Positions 20,426 to 31,040 of a stretch of 64,000 bases of DNA are shown here, one piece after another. The DNA comes from Pectinophora gossypiella (lineage: Eukaryota > Arthropoda > Insecta > Lepidoptera > Gelechiidae). A model generated the notes under the pieces. It had not been told where the DNA came from, made no database searches, and was given only the letters and a program-made list of their open reading frames with translations. The position numbers and the translations under genes are program-made. The stretch lies in the NCBI RefSeq assembly GCF_024362695.1, contig NC_065408.1, forward strand, positions 2,294,001-2,358,000, given 5' to 3'. Position 1 is the stretch's first letter, and the number at the start of each line of letters is the position of its first letter.

Positions 20426-20815
20426 AGAGTCCACGGAATTTCACTTCCTACGATCCTGACACACCACTCCCTTCTTCCACTTCCAGTTTTCATACATCCT
20501 CGTCGGTTTCTACTACTTTTGGCGTTTTTGGAGTCGGTTAAAAATGTACTGTTGACGTCACTATCACTAGCCCTGACTCCAGCCCTGCATTACAAAGCTG
20601 TGAACCAGGTTCGACCCGTCATTGCGTCCTTCTTTGTCTTCGTTAACGACCTCTCTCTCCAACTATTTGTTCTAATTACATTTTATTGACTGCAACAAAC
20701 GGGATCACTGTACCACTTTAATTAAAACAAACGACGAAACGTCAATAACAATCAATAGCTGCTTTAAATAGCAACTTGACAGTTGTCAGCAGCTCCCTAG
20801 AGTTCATTCAGTTTT
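20426..20815. other. Intergenic stretch, no gene seen
   Basis: Unique-looking AT-rich sequence without an open frame. Confidence 0.3.
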
Positions 20816-21085
20816 TTACAGGGTCCGCTTACTTAACCTGAAGATTTGACAGGTCCGGTTTTTTACAGAAACGACTGCCTTTCTGACCTTCCAACCTGCG
20901 AAGAGAAAACCGACCCAATATGGGTTAGGTGACAAAGCTACGAAATGCATTTCTCGGGAATGTGAGATTCTACACGATGTTTTCCTTCACCGCTAAGCAC
21001 GTGATAATAATTTATGATCCAAGCATGAATTCGAAAATCATTGGTTTAGGCCTATATGCTGGGATTCGAACCGGCAACATGATTA
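20816..21085 (-). repeat. S3 SINE copy
   Basis: Complement of the S3 tail (CAGGGTCCGCTTACTTAACC, GACAGGTCCGG) and core (CACGTGATAATAATTTATGA). The B-box complement GGGATTCGAACCGGCAAC lies near 21060. The ORF at 20929-21165 is a shadow of it. Confidence 0.85.
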
Positions 21086-21235
21086 TTGTAAGAATAATAA
21101 TATTGAAATGTGACGTCACTGGGCCAAATGTGACGTGGTCGAAGAAAATAATGAAGATAAATTAGTTTTTTCTAGTACATAAAGCTTTTTCGAGAAAATG
21201 TTTTTTTTTAAATACTTATCCGAAAACTGTCAAGT

Positions 21236-21333
21236 AATTAAAACACATAATAACGGGTTCTTACCGCGTTTAAAGTAGGATATGAGACTCCCGATAAACG
21301 GGCGGTAAGAACCCGTTATTATGTGTTTTAATT
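21236..21333. repeat. Perfect 32-bp-arm hairpin
   Basis: Left arm 21236-21267 (AATTAAAACACATAATAACG...) and right arm 21302-21333 are exact inverted copies around a 34-bp loop. The following CAACCGCGTAAACTTAAAAC also follows the related copy at 28886-29365, so this is one end of a mobile unit and not a chance palindrome. Confidence 0.8.
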
Positions 21334-21359
21334 ATGATAACAACCGCGTAAACTTAAAA

Positions 21360-22240
21360 CAACTGTCAGGTAGTGAATTTAAATAAAAAATGGATTTATG
21401 CCCTTTTATTGGCAATAAGCTCGCCCCTTACACAGGACTTAAACATAACTAACGATAAGTGGGTTTATGTTATATGTATACTATACACCACTGACTACCC
21501 CTTTAGGTATACAAGCGTGTTGCTATGTTACGTTACTTTAAAAAAGTATTATAATAGCGGTGAGCCAACAAACACTGAAAACCGTGTGAAATCAATGATA
21601 TATGAACCAAGCATGAATTCAAACTTATAAAAACGAATTATTTGTTTTAGATCCTATAAATCACACATTCTACGAACGGAAAATAGATCTATCGATTTTT
21701 TTTACAATAAATACGTAAAAATATCAACCAAGCGGAGGCGTTAAATATTATTTTTTCTCTATGGCATAATCAACAGATAGCGCCATCTCTTGACTTTTCC
21801 CAGAACCACTTCCTACTGAAAACTGAACAGTTCCCTCGCAATTTTCATATCGCTTATTCGCTTCACTTTGCCGGTGGACTGTTGTCTTCAAAAACACATA
21901 GATGGCGTCGAAAGTAGTGAGCATAGAATTTTTACGCGCTTACATGATGGCAGTGAGCTTTTCTACAAAACTGGTAAAAAAAAAAATTAGTTTAAAAATT
22001 AAAATCCATCCATGTTTTTCGTGCTAAGCTTATATCCTCTAGGGGGCGCCAAATTAAAGCCTATAACCACCAAACAATCAAGACGCTTCTAGTGACACCT
22101 AATTCTGACAGGTTTAGAAGTTAGTTTGGAATAGACGTCCTTACTCGTACACATACATATTTACACATATATACATAGGGCAGCGTTTCAGGCCTACCGC
22201 GAGACCTAAGTTAGGTTGTATAGGTTATAATCTTAATTTC
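21360..22240. other. Intergenic stretch, no gene seen
   Basis: Contains an 85-codon ORF (21373-21630) without motif. Near 21590-21630 a scrap resembling the S3 core (AACCAAGCATGAATTC) suggests old repeat content. Confidence 0.3.
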
Positions 22241-22244
22241 TGTA

Positions 22245-22318
22245 GACCGGATACAGTCTATGAGCAAAGGAGATATCCTTTGCTCAATAAAATTATGTAC
22301 TTATCTTTATCTTATCTA
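22245..22318 (+). repeat. Retroelement tail with hairpin and AATAAA
   Basis: GAGCAAAGGAGATATCCTTTGCTC forms a short hairpin directly followed by AATAAAATTATG and a (TTATC)n-like end. This resembles a LINE terminus and not a host-gene 3' end. Confidence 0.4.
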
Positions 22319-22639
22319 GGGGTTTCGTAGCAAAGTCAAAGGGTTCCGTGAAATTATCTATTTTTAACATGATTGGTACTGTCCTAAAAGCAAAACAGAT
22401 TTTAACAGAAAGTTTGCTATCCTTAAACTATGAAGCTACAGAAGAGTTATTAAAGTAGATGGTTTATTTTTCTTGTATAAGAATTCTTTTCTAATAAAAC
22501 TTTGTGTTCTGATTTTTACTTTAATATTCAGTCATTGTTAATATATATTTTTTAATGTCTTTATATCTTACTTTCTTTCTTTTTTGTTTTCTTTTTGTTC
22601 TTTTTTTTCTCTTCTTTTTATCTTTTATCGTTTTGTTGT

Positions 22640-22980
22640 TGTATCGTGTGAGATGAAGTACCAACCTCATCATTCCTGGTGTCAGGGTTACTATTGAGCC
22701 GCCCAAAGCCTCTGTATTATTTATTCGTAGGGTCCATGACATGGCTAATGTAACGACTACTTACGAGTACTAGCATCAGTAAGTAGTAAACGGGACCAAC
22801 GGCTTAACATGCCTTCCGAAGCACGGTTCATCTTACTTTCGGACAATCAGGTGATCAGCCTGTAATGTCCTAACCAAACTAGAGGCCACAAAGTAATTTT
22901 TGTGATATGTCCTCATCGGGATTCGAACCCGGGGCCTCCGGACCATAAGCCCAACGCTCAACCACTGGACCACGAAGGTC
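22640..22980 (-). repeat. S1 SINE copy with small insertion
   Basis: Complement of the S1 family: B box GATTCGAACCCGGGGCCTC at 22920, the GTAAGTAGTAAACGGGACC region and the tail GTATCGTGTGAGATGAAGTA. About 25 bp of extra sequence (TCTGTATTATTTATTCG) interrupts the tail. Minus-strand ORFs at 22521 and 22833 are read-through. Confidence 0.85.
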
Positions 22981-23490
22981 AAATTCAGTGGTTTAGAGCA
23001 AAACAATATAAACTCAAAATCGCGTTTTCCACATTTAAATGTTTTGTAATGTCGATGATTTCCAATGCACTTAAACTTTGAATAAAACACGATAATATCC
23101 TGTCGCTCGAAACGTTTCTCGTGAATAAAATCATTCATAACTCTTTTAAAAAAAACTGAATGGATTTGCCAAGACAGGTTTAGAGCCAGTTGCATTGTTT
23201 TAGACGATGACAAAAACCCAACGTCATTTTATGACAAAAATAACTTGTTTTTGATGAAGAAAAGTCAAAGAAATTACCTTGCACCTGCGTTTGTTGAAAT
23301 ACTATTTTCACCACCCAGTATATAAATAAAAATGAAAAATATTTATTCTTCAACAAAGTTGGTACATTGTTGCACTACAACTAGATATATATTTTGTCAT
23401 ATATATTAGTCACAATACCGTAACCTTATAAATGTAAAATGTTTTAATATATGTGATGTGGTTGTACTTTATAAATAAATAAATAAATAT
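22981..23490. other. Intergenic stretch, no gene seen
   Basis: AT-rich, ends in (AAAT)n just before the next SINE. No gene. Confidence 0.3.
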
Positions 23491-23796
23491 GTGGTTGAGC
23501 GTTCTGCTCACGATCCGGAGCTCCCGGGTTCTAATCCCGGTGGGAACAAATCACAAAAATCACTTTGTGATCCCTAGTTTGATTAGGACATTACAGGCCG
23601 ATCACTTTATTGTCCGAAAGTAAGATGATCCGTGCTGAAGGCACGTTACGCCGTTGGTTCCGGTTACTACTTACTGATGTAAGTAAGTAGTCGTTACATG
23701 AGTCATTTCAGGGGTCTTTGGCGGCTCAGTAGTAACCCTGACACCAGGGTTGATGAGGTTGGTAATCCACATCACAACCCAAACGAGATAAGAAGA
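23491..23796 (+). repeat. S1 SINE copy, head truncated
   Basis: Begins inside the head (GTGGTTGAGCGTT) after an (AAAT)n run, has GGGTTCTAATCCCGG as degraded B box, then all later blocks to CCCAAACGAGATAAGAAGAC. The ORF at 23698-23928 starts in it. Confidence 0.85.
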
Positions 23797-23861
23797 CCTA
23801 TCCGGGTTCGTTCTGCAAACATGGCCGGCTTAATTCCACTTTATAATGCAGCAACAATTAG

Positions 23862-24007
23862 GTACAGTCATGAGCAATATCATGTACCCACTTTAGAACC
23901 CTGTCGCACTATCATATTTGTCATTTAATGAGACTTACGGTTTAATTGGCAAAAAAGTTAATGTGACATGGTTTCAAAGTGTATTATATTAGTACTCGTG
24001 ACCGTAC
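23862..24007 (-). mobile_element. M2 MITE, complete, inverted
   Basis: Termini GTACAGTCATGAGCA and ACTCGTGACCGTAC; core AGACTTACGGTTTAATTGGC is the reverse of the family core. Orientation is opposite to 7310-7457. Confidence 0.85.
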
Positions 24008-24309
24008 TATGTAAGATAAAAGCAATTAAGCACGTGTTGTGTCTGTGTCATTACAATATCTAATCAACACGGATATACAATGTCCATTCATCTGCTGGCC
24101 TAGTGCTAATAATTTTCTTTACGACTTGTTTTGCACGTTAGCATAGCGTCAGACATCAATGGGCCGAAAAAATTGCGCACTGTTCCCATTCTCACGGACG
24201 ACACGATTTGAAATGAATGATACTAGTGTCCGTTTACCCTGTTTGAAATAATAAGTGTTATTATTTTGTTCTTTTTCTTCTATTTTATGTATGGGTTGTA
24301 TGAAATTAA

Positions 24310-24510
24310 AAGAGGTGAATGACTAATCTCAGCAACCCTATAACGGTTTTATTATTGAGTCGCCAAAGAACCTGGCATGACTCGAGAAACCACTACATAC
24401 TTACATCAGTAAGTACTAACCGGGATCAAATCTTACTTTCAGACAAATAGGGTAATCAGCCTGTAATATCCTATTCAAACTAGAGATCACAAAGTGATTT
24501 TGTGATGAGG
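24310..24510 (-). repeat. S1 SINE, partial and diverged
   Basis: Contains ACTTACATCAGTAAGTACTA, CAGCCTGTAATATCCTA and GATCACAAAGTGATTTTGTG in the S1 reverse order. The tRNA-like head is absent. Confidence 0.7.
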
Positions 24511-26334
24511 TAGGTCGTTGACCTCACATAATATAACAAATAATTTATTGCACTTACGAAATACAAATTACAAAACAAAAGAGATTAGAAAGAGTACAAT
24601 AGCTACCACACGAGAGAAGAACGATGTGACAAATCGAATGTTATGTCATTGTTGTTGAGGATACCAACCGTAAATTTTAATAATAAGCAAACACACACTA
24701 ACGTTCATTTTAAGCAATTTGTAACTAACACTTTATGGTACTTAGACTGAAATAAATGTTTTTATTTTATATTACTATTGAGGATGGTAGTAATAAAGTA
24801 CATTTTTCATGAAATGTTATCGGAAAGTTATCGCGTCGCTGCGGCAGTAGTCGAATAGTGGTGGTAGTAGACTTTTGTCTTCAGCGACAATGCAACCGCG
24901 CCCCCCCCCCCCCCCCAAACGTTTCCGCCGCTATTCGCAACATCACGGATCACATAAGTTGTTTGTTTCGTTTATTTTTACTCGCGGCCACGGGATCGAT
25001 TCGCAAATGTTTTCGCACCACCTCCGTAGGCGCGTAGCGCGTAAACCAACACCCGTCTTTCTAACGTCATCAAAAGGAGACTACACAATATACTCTTCTC
25101 ATAAAAACAAACGAAAGAGCAAGTTTATGTTTCATAACAGAAAAATATGAAATACCAAATAGCAATGAGGTTACATAATTATTATACATCATTTTTTTTT
25201 TTTGGTTTGGTTTTCCCCGAAGGGTAAGGCAAAGGGAACTATGCCCATACAGCCATGTCTGACGTATTTTTTTTCTTGATGATTAATGAAATGATGAAAG
25301 GTGATGATGATGAAACCTAAGCCCCCACCCTCGGAGTAGACTCCTACTCCGAACCCCAAACGAATTAACTCAAAAGTCCGCATAAACTTTTGAGTTATGA
25401 AGCGGCTTCCTGACACGAAGCGAAAATAGGCAGATACACTTTGTTTATTGAATACTCCAATATAATAACACTCGCGAATGTCTTCCGACTAACTTAATGC
25501 GATCATTAACCACAAAACACCACTTCGTATTAATTATTTAGATCATTCAATGAAGAAAGCAACTGTCCCGTTCCCGCCTCCCGCCAAAAAGCCTTATTAT
25601 ACATCAATGCCAACAACTAATACGAAAAATAAATATTTTTATCTTTATCTTCCAAATACTTTAGATGTTATTAAATTCGTACTGCGTTGAACATAAATTA
25701 CAAGTCTCGTTATTTTTGATGAAATAGGTACTTAGATCCTTTTTTTCTTTCCAGACAAATGATTTACCAGTAAGGAATGAATTACTTTCTTATATTAAAT
25801 TTTATAATTACGCTACAAATGCAACTACATATAGATACTTAATTATAACATTAAAAGATTTGAGAAAACTTTACCAGGGGCCTTAGACAATCGACAGTGT
25901 CAGTGATAAAAAAATATGTCACTGTAAATCAATCTTATACATTTTTATACAGGCCCCTGATCTAACTTTGTACGCCTTGTCATTACCTGCCAATGAACAC
26001 AATTCTTTACATCATCGATCCGGTCATGTGACGAGATGGTAGGCGTAAGGATAGTTTATGTAATGTGACGCACGAGTGCTTGTTTACGCTGTGACGTCAC
26101 TGACTATTACTCTTTTATTGACGAAAGAAAGCTGAAAAATAAACAATATCTTGTTCACCGTCTGTGACCGTAAAAGGTCAGGTCGAAAATCATCTAGTTC
26201 TACTTTAGCCTTGTCCCACTGCTGGGAAAAGGCCTCCTCTTCATCTGTCCATTTTTCACGGAGTTCGGCGAATTGCCACCAACCTGTCCGGTATCAAGAT
26301 CGTCACACCATCTTTTCCGGGGCCGACGAGACCC
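24511..26334. other. Intergenic stretch, including a C16 tract
   Basis: A homopolymer of 16 C lies at 24901-24916 inside a weak ORF (24875-25150). A palindromic CRE-like TGACGTCA is at about 26093-26100. ORFs at 24875, 25189 and 26151 look like chance frames over low-complexity or repeat sequence. No gene supported. Confidence 0.35.
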
Positions 26335-26653
26335 CCCACACTAGCGTCTTTCGACCGTTGTCGTCGTGCCAGCGTCTGCGCAACGTCGACGCGACGCCAG
26401 CGCAGGCCGGCTGCCGAACACCGAGCGTGCGCGGCGCGTGCGTCGCGTAGCTGCAGCGCCAGTTCAACGTTTTTTGCAGTCACAAGAAGAAGATAAGAAG
26501 TGCAATGCACAACACAATCAATTATAATAGTTCGTCAAATATTCGTTTTGGCATCCGTAAATAATCATTGAAAGTGTTTTTTTATTATTTACGTCGCGTC
26601 GACGTTGCGCGTACGCTGGCACGACGACGACACTCGAAAGACGCTAGTGTGGG
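26335..26653. mobile_element. GC-rich inverted-repeat element
   Basis: Arms 26335-26396 and 26592-26653 are about 62 bp and nearly identical: CCCACACTAGCGTCTTTCGA outward, then GTCGTCGTGCCAGCG and GCAACGTCGACGCGACG. No transposase frame inside. A target duplication was not found. The local GC surge explains the ORFs at 26151-26510. Confidence 0.75.
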
Positions 26654-26694
26654 TGTCTACCTCGTTCCGTTTCGTTTCGGAAGAGGCGAGTCCC

Positions 26695-26930
26695 AGGAAC
26701 TGTAACCTGGAACCTGACAGAGGGCATCAGTAACTGTCAGTACTATTCAGAGGCGGAGAACAGGAGTCCTAGTACGACTTTGAAATAGTCTACTCTGGGC
26801 GCCATCCCACTCGCGTGAAACAGAATACTGCGGGACGAAAGGCAAGAGAAAAGCCACTGCCCTATTTTTCCCTAAAAAGTAGCATGGAGAATGCTACACC
26901 GACAAGAGCGTGGCTCTTAAATTATTTATG
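26695..26930 (+). repeat. S4 SINE-like unit
   Basis: Begins near AACTGTAACCTGGAACCTGA, contains AACTGTCAGTACTATTCAGA, GGCGCCATCCCACTCGCG and AAGCCACTGCCCTATTTTTC, and ends AGAATGCTACACCGACAAGA then GCGTGGCTCTTAAAT. The end equals the LINE C-terminal sequence at 3140-3180, suggesting that it borrowed the LINE's 3' recognition tail. Confidence 0.8.
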
Positions 26931-27522
26931 ATGACCTCGTTTTCGTTATATATCCTTAGGTATCCATTTAGTATTAAGCAACTGAATATTAAAGGTGAAC
27001 TAGTCCTCGTAGAAAAGAATGAAAGAAGATGAATTAAATGTATGCAGTTGACACAGTAAGGTGACATTCCTCTGGCCAAGGTGAGGTAGCGTTTATATGT
27101 TGGTGGCGTGGCTGTGGTTGGCACCACGGTATTCTGGATGAATGATGGATGGAGCCGTTAAGGTGTAAGGGAGCACACGCCGACTATCTGTCTCGCTCGC
27201 ACGCACAGGTTAAGGCGGCCCACGGTAAACACGAGATTTTTGTAAATAACACAAAGTAATATCAATACTTAATAAAATGATTCATCAGTGTGGAATTTGG
27301 CGAGTTCACAAGGACGTAGAATTCTCACAAAGTCAACCACGCAAATGTGTTTGTTTTCCAAAATATTTTTTTACGACTTAAAAATGTAAGATAAAAGTGT
27401 CATTTACGATCGCGCATTCTTTATTGCAGGTGAGGTATTTTGGCATCGAAAGACGACGTTAAAAACACTACATTTAATGCGATGCATTTTATGAGTTTGA
27501 TTTAAGATTGTATTTACTTGGT
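26931..27522. other. Intergenic stretch, no gene seen
   Basis: No open frame with protein character; the minus-strand ORF 26894-27127 overlaps S4 and is not supported. Confidence 0.3.
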
Positions 27523-27725
27523 GCGCTTACAGAACAGCAGCAAGTGACCGACGACGTCAAAAACATGTCGACGACGTCAAAAACATGTCTATGACGTCAA
27601 AAACATATCGACGCCGTCAAAAACATGTCGACGACGTCAAAAACATATCGACGACGTCAAAAACAAGTCGATGACGTCAAAAACATGTCAGCGTCGTCAA
27701 CCGATCGTCGTTAGTCTGTAAGCGC
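27523..27725. repeat. 20-bp CRE-like minisatellite between inverted repeats
   Basis: Seven units of 20 bp (consensus CGACGACGTCAAAAACATGT) occupy about 27549-27690 in exact register. They are flanked by GCGCTTACAG (27523-27532) and CTGTAAGCGC (27716-27725), a perfect 10-bp inverted pair. Every complete unit keeps CGTCAAAAACA; most keep GACGTC. Not a CRISPR array, because there are no unique spacers. Confidence 0.85.
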
Positions 27726-27829
27726 CCTTACAGCGCAGCGATTGTAATAAAGGTTTAGAATTTGAAAGAATGTGCCATTCGGATACGTAACACGATTAGG
27801 TGGCGATGCGGTATAAAGCGGTTTCTTTT

Positions 27830-27925
27830 GACGTAACTTCATGGAAACTGGCTCAGATGACGTTCCATACTTGGTTGGCCAAATAGGAAGCGCTAACGGT
27901 TATTTCCCGGGTCGTAGGTTGTTTT
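27830..27925 (-). repeat. Degraded J-family LINE tail
   Basis: TTTTGACGTAACTTCATGG, TACTTGGTTGGCCAAATAGG and AAGCGCTAACGG keep the order of the Jockey 3' UTR complement but are heavily mutated. Confidence 0.5.
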
Positions 27926-27936
27926 TCACGGCTATA

Positions 27937-28286
27937 TACCGTGTTAGTGACATCATGGAAATGTTCACTTGATATTAACTAGGAATAATGAGCTGAGTCA
28001 TCCCCCTCAGTATTCGTTAGGATGTCAATTACACTCCGTACAAGAACTTACAGGTAGCCATACAAGTAGGTATGGGTGTTAGTGACACCGTAAAGAATTC
28101 TAAATGGGATGATTCCGACCATGACTCAGAGTTGATATCAAGTGGAATTTCCTGTCGGAAAATTCACGAAAATTTTAGTGTTTTTTTTTAATTATTTTCA
28201 AAAAAATACACTTGATATCAACTCAGAATCGTGGTCCGAATTATCCCTCAAAGTTTTCGTTACGATATCACTAACACCCTGTATTA
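27937..28286. mobile_element. M3 hairpin MITE dimer, first unit deleted
   Basis: The second unit (28073-28286) is complete, with GGGTGTTAGTGACACCGTAA at left and CGATATCACTAACACCCTGT at right. The first unit (27937-28036) has lost most of its left arm. The linker GTAGCCATACAAGTAGGTAT matches the other dimer at 18125-18616. Confidence 0.8.
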
Positions 28287-28334
28287 CTACGGTAAAGGTT
28301 AGTTCAGGGCTTCAGCTTTCAAGGTATACATGCT

Positions 28335-28580
28335 GCTAACTGACCCTATAACAGAGTTATTATTGAACTGCCAAAGAGCCTGGCATAACTCAAGTAACAA
28401 CTACTTACTTACCGTGAGTACTAACTGGGATTAAATCTTTCTTTAAAACAAATGGGGTGATGCTGCTGCCTGTAATGTCCTAACCAAACTAGGGATCACA
28501 AAGTGATTTTTGTAATATGTTCCCACTGGGATTCGAACCCGGGGCCCCCGGATCGTGAGACCATTGGACCACAGAGGCCG
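28335..28580 (-). repeat. S1 SINE copy, diverged
   Basis: Reverse-order blocks GTAATGTCCTAACCAAACTA, GATCACAAAGTGATTTTTGT and GGGATTCGAACCCGGGGCCC; the head ends at CACAGAGGCCG. Confidence 0.8.
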
Positions 28581-28885
28581 CGATCATATTTGTTGTATTA
28601 CAATCGAGCAGAGAAAGAGAAAGTTATCTAACAAGAACGTCCTAGATCACCTCTGTCAGTTATTACGACGAGAAATTTTCAAGAGTCGGAGTATTATTCT
28701 ACTTTTTACGATGTTTACACGTCCACCCTGAAAGTAATGAGCTCTGCATTCTTCAAGTTTTAGAATATTAGTCTTGTGGTGGGCTCAGGAAGCGGTGGAC
28801 TATTTACAACTTATTTTAGTACAACTTTACTACGTTGGAAGCATTCGAAATATGATATTATACCCAAAAACAAAGATAAAAGATA
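28581..28885. other. Intergenic stretch, no gene seen
   Basis: AT-rich sequence without an open frame or recognised repeat. Confidence 0.3.
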
Positions 28886-29365
28886 ATTAAAACACATTAA
28901 TAACGGGTTCTTACCGCGTTTAAAGTAGGGATATGAGACTCCCGTGTGTTTTAATTACGATAATGGTGCTAATTCCTGTAAATACCATCTAATTTTATTT
29001 TAAGTTATATCTGTCATTTTCTTATCCGCCGAAAAGGAAAGGGACGGGTAATCGACAAGCATAAATTTTATGGAACAATTTTAAGCACAAATCTAAACCA
29101 ACCGTCTAAAAATTTTACATCAGTCAATAACCCGACACAGTTAAGTAGACAGCACGTCAAACGGATTGCATACCAGCGACGTACCTTTTTGATTCGCCCG
29201 GGTTATTCATTAATTTACTCATTCTTCCTAATATTAAGAGCTGTGAATCATCCGTCCCTTTCCTTTTCGACGGATATGAAAATGACGGATATAACTTAAA
29301 ATAAAATTAGGCGGTGTCTGCAGGAATCGGGGCCAATAACCGCGTAAACTTAAAACAATGTTTAA
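28886..29365. mobile_element. Long-TIR MITE (M5) nested in hairpin element
   Basis: The outer element starts AATTAAAACACATTAATAAC and ends AACCGCGTAAACTTAAAAC as at 21236-21365, but an M5 unit (about 28969-29338) is inserted after GATAA. M5 has imperfect ~85-bp TIRs: TGGTGCTAATTCC...CTAATTTTATTTTAAGTTAT at left and the mirrored ATAACTTAAAATAAAATTAG...GGAATCGGGGCCA at right. ATAA occurs on both sides and may be the target duplication. A lone M5 arm is at 7140-7245. Confidence 0.75.
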
Positions 29366-29885
29366 AGATAAAAGATGCATACTTGATAGGTATGCCTGTT
29401 ATGCACGAAATTAGTAGGTTAAACGAAGGAACATCTGTACAGCGCTATCTATATTATATTTAAAGAACGTAGCTTGGAAAATCTTTCATTGGATCGCAAT
29501 AAGAATTCTAGACCTAATAGTGGTATCTACAGCAGGAATGTTAGTTCTCGAGTTACTTTTACGCGCTTGGCTCGGCGAAAGAATTTTGTAAACACTCTAA
29601 AAAGCTGGTAAATTATGTTTCTGTTTTGTTTTAAAGCTTTTTTGAAACGTATTTCGGGATGAGACGCCCTTGCTGAGACAGATGGACTCGGGTGCATGTG
29701 CACAGAGTAATGTTAATAGCTTTCATAGCATTTAAACACTAAATGGGTTCATTACAAAGTAAAGAAATATGATACTTCCTTTTCTTTGAAGAAATTCGTT
29801 TTGCAAATAAGATACATACATCTTTCTTTCTTTTCATGTGGGTTGACGTTGAGAAAGAACTAACCTCATCAACCCTGATGTCATG
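29366..29885. other. Intergenic stretch, no gene seen
   Basis: No open frame. A short S1-like tail scrap (CTAACCTCATCAACCCTG) lies near 29859-29876. Confidence 0.3.
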
Positions 29886-30010
29886 GCACGGTCACGAGTA
29901 CCATGTCACATTAACTTTTTTGACAAATTGAACTGTAAGTCTCACTAAATGTCAAATATGTTAGTGCGACAGAGTCCTAAAGTGGGTACATTATATTGCT
30001 CATGCATGAC
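29886..30010 (+). mobile_element. M2 MITE, internally deleted
   Basis: GCACGGTCACGAGTACCATG joins the left TIR directly to the core, skipping about 23 bp (ATTAATATGTATACACTTTGG) present at 7310-7457. Confidence 0.75.
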
Positions 30011-30082
30011 TTTATGTCGTGGATATTTGCAAGTTTTTAATTTACTTTGATAGGTAATTTTGAACTTTTAGTAAAAGATTTA

Positions 30083-30304
30083 CTATACACAGATGTAATG
30101 ATTTTTATAAATAAGTACTCGTATATGTGTCTACGTCATAAATATGAATGCTAGCCGTTTGATAGCGTAAGTGTTACATGAGTGTTACCATTAAATTGGT
30201 ATCTCCAACATTCCAAGGACTGAAAATTAAGCGCATTACTGACTAACGTAGATGACGTAGACACATATACGAGTACTTATAAAAATTATTACATCTGTGT
30301 ATAG
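30083..30304. repeat. ~220-bp palindromic element
   Basis: Arms 30083-30138 and 30253-30304 are inverted near-copies (CTATACACAGATGTAATGAT ... CGTATATGTGTCTACGTCA and their mirror). No coding capacity; probably another foldback MITE. Only one copy was noticed in this window. Confidence 0.75.
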
Positions 30305-30635
30305 TTCGGCTTTGAAATAATATATGACCCAAGATCACCTGTTACCATACATCATCATATCCATCTCAGGAGTCCGTGTCAAAATAACATGTCTAATATT
30401 CTTCTGATTACTTGTAGCTCTACCCATATCATCTCATAAGCGTTGCTCATGACTGTATGTATGATGGTGCCCCAAAAAAATGCCATGTAGCAGAGTCCTG
30501 CGCGAACCACCGGATCTAAACATAGCTTCACCTCGCCTGCTAAATCTAGAATGCAGTAATCGCTGCACTGACTCATGAGCAGGTATTCCGACTTGATGAC
30601 GTGCGCTCTGACAATTAAATCAGTTTGTTTTAGAG

Positions 30636-30783
30636 AGCCGTTGGTCCCGGCTGCATTAGCAGTCGTTAATAACTACCAATCCGCACTGGGCCCGCGTGAT
30701 GGTTTAAGGCCCGATCTCCCTATCCATCCATAGGGAAGGCCCGTGCCCCAGCAGTGGGGACGTTAATGGGCTGGTGATGATGT
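30636..30783 (+). repeat. S2 SINE, 3' half
   Basis: Begins at GCCGTTGGTCCCGGCTGCAT and runs through GTGATGGTTTAAGGCCCGAT, CCATCCATAGGGAAGGCCCG and CCCCAGCAGTGGGGACGTTA to a (GATGAT) end. The tRNA-like head is missing. Confidence 0.85.
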
Positions 30784-30884
30784 TTGAGATGCGGTGTTTT
30801 GAAGAAGTGTTTTTGGTCTTCATAATGTGTTATGGCCGCCTGAAGACAACCTTAGTTTCATGTTACAATATCTTGTCCGATATA

Positions 30885-31040
30885 TACGGTCACGAGCATT
30901 AATATGTATATCTACACTTTGCTACCATGTCCATATTAACTTTTTTGACAAATTGAAATGTAAGTCTCACTAAATGTCAAATATGTTAGTGCGACAGAGT
31001 CCTAAAGTGGGTAGGTACATTATATTGCTAATGACTGTAC
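30885..31040 (+). mobile_element. M2 MITE copy
   Basis: TACGGTCACGAGCA at left, TGCTAATGACTGTAC at right, with the family core between; small insertions (TATC, GTAG) make it slightly longer than 148 bp. Confidence 0.8.

Noticed and set aside
22521..22742. Lysine-rich 73-codon ORF
   Set aside because: Low-complexity T-rich sequence read in reverse plus SINE tail; not a credible protein.
24875..25150. Proline-run ORF across a C16 tract
   Set aside because: The frame depends on homopolymer length and has no downstream domain.
26151..26510. Opposed ORFs of 99 and 84 codons
   Set aside because: Caused by the CpG-rich arm of the inverted-repeat element.
27549..27690. Regular 20-bp repeats that look like a CRISPR array
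   Set aside because: Units are head-to-tail with no unique spacers, in a eukaryotic context without cas genes.
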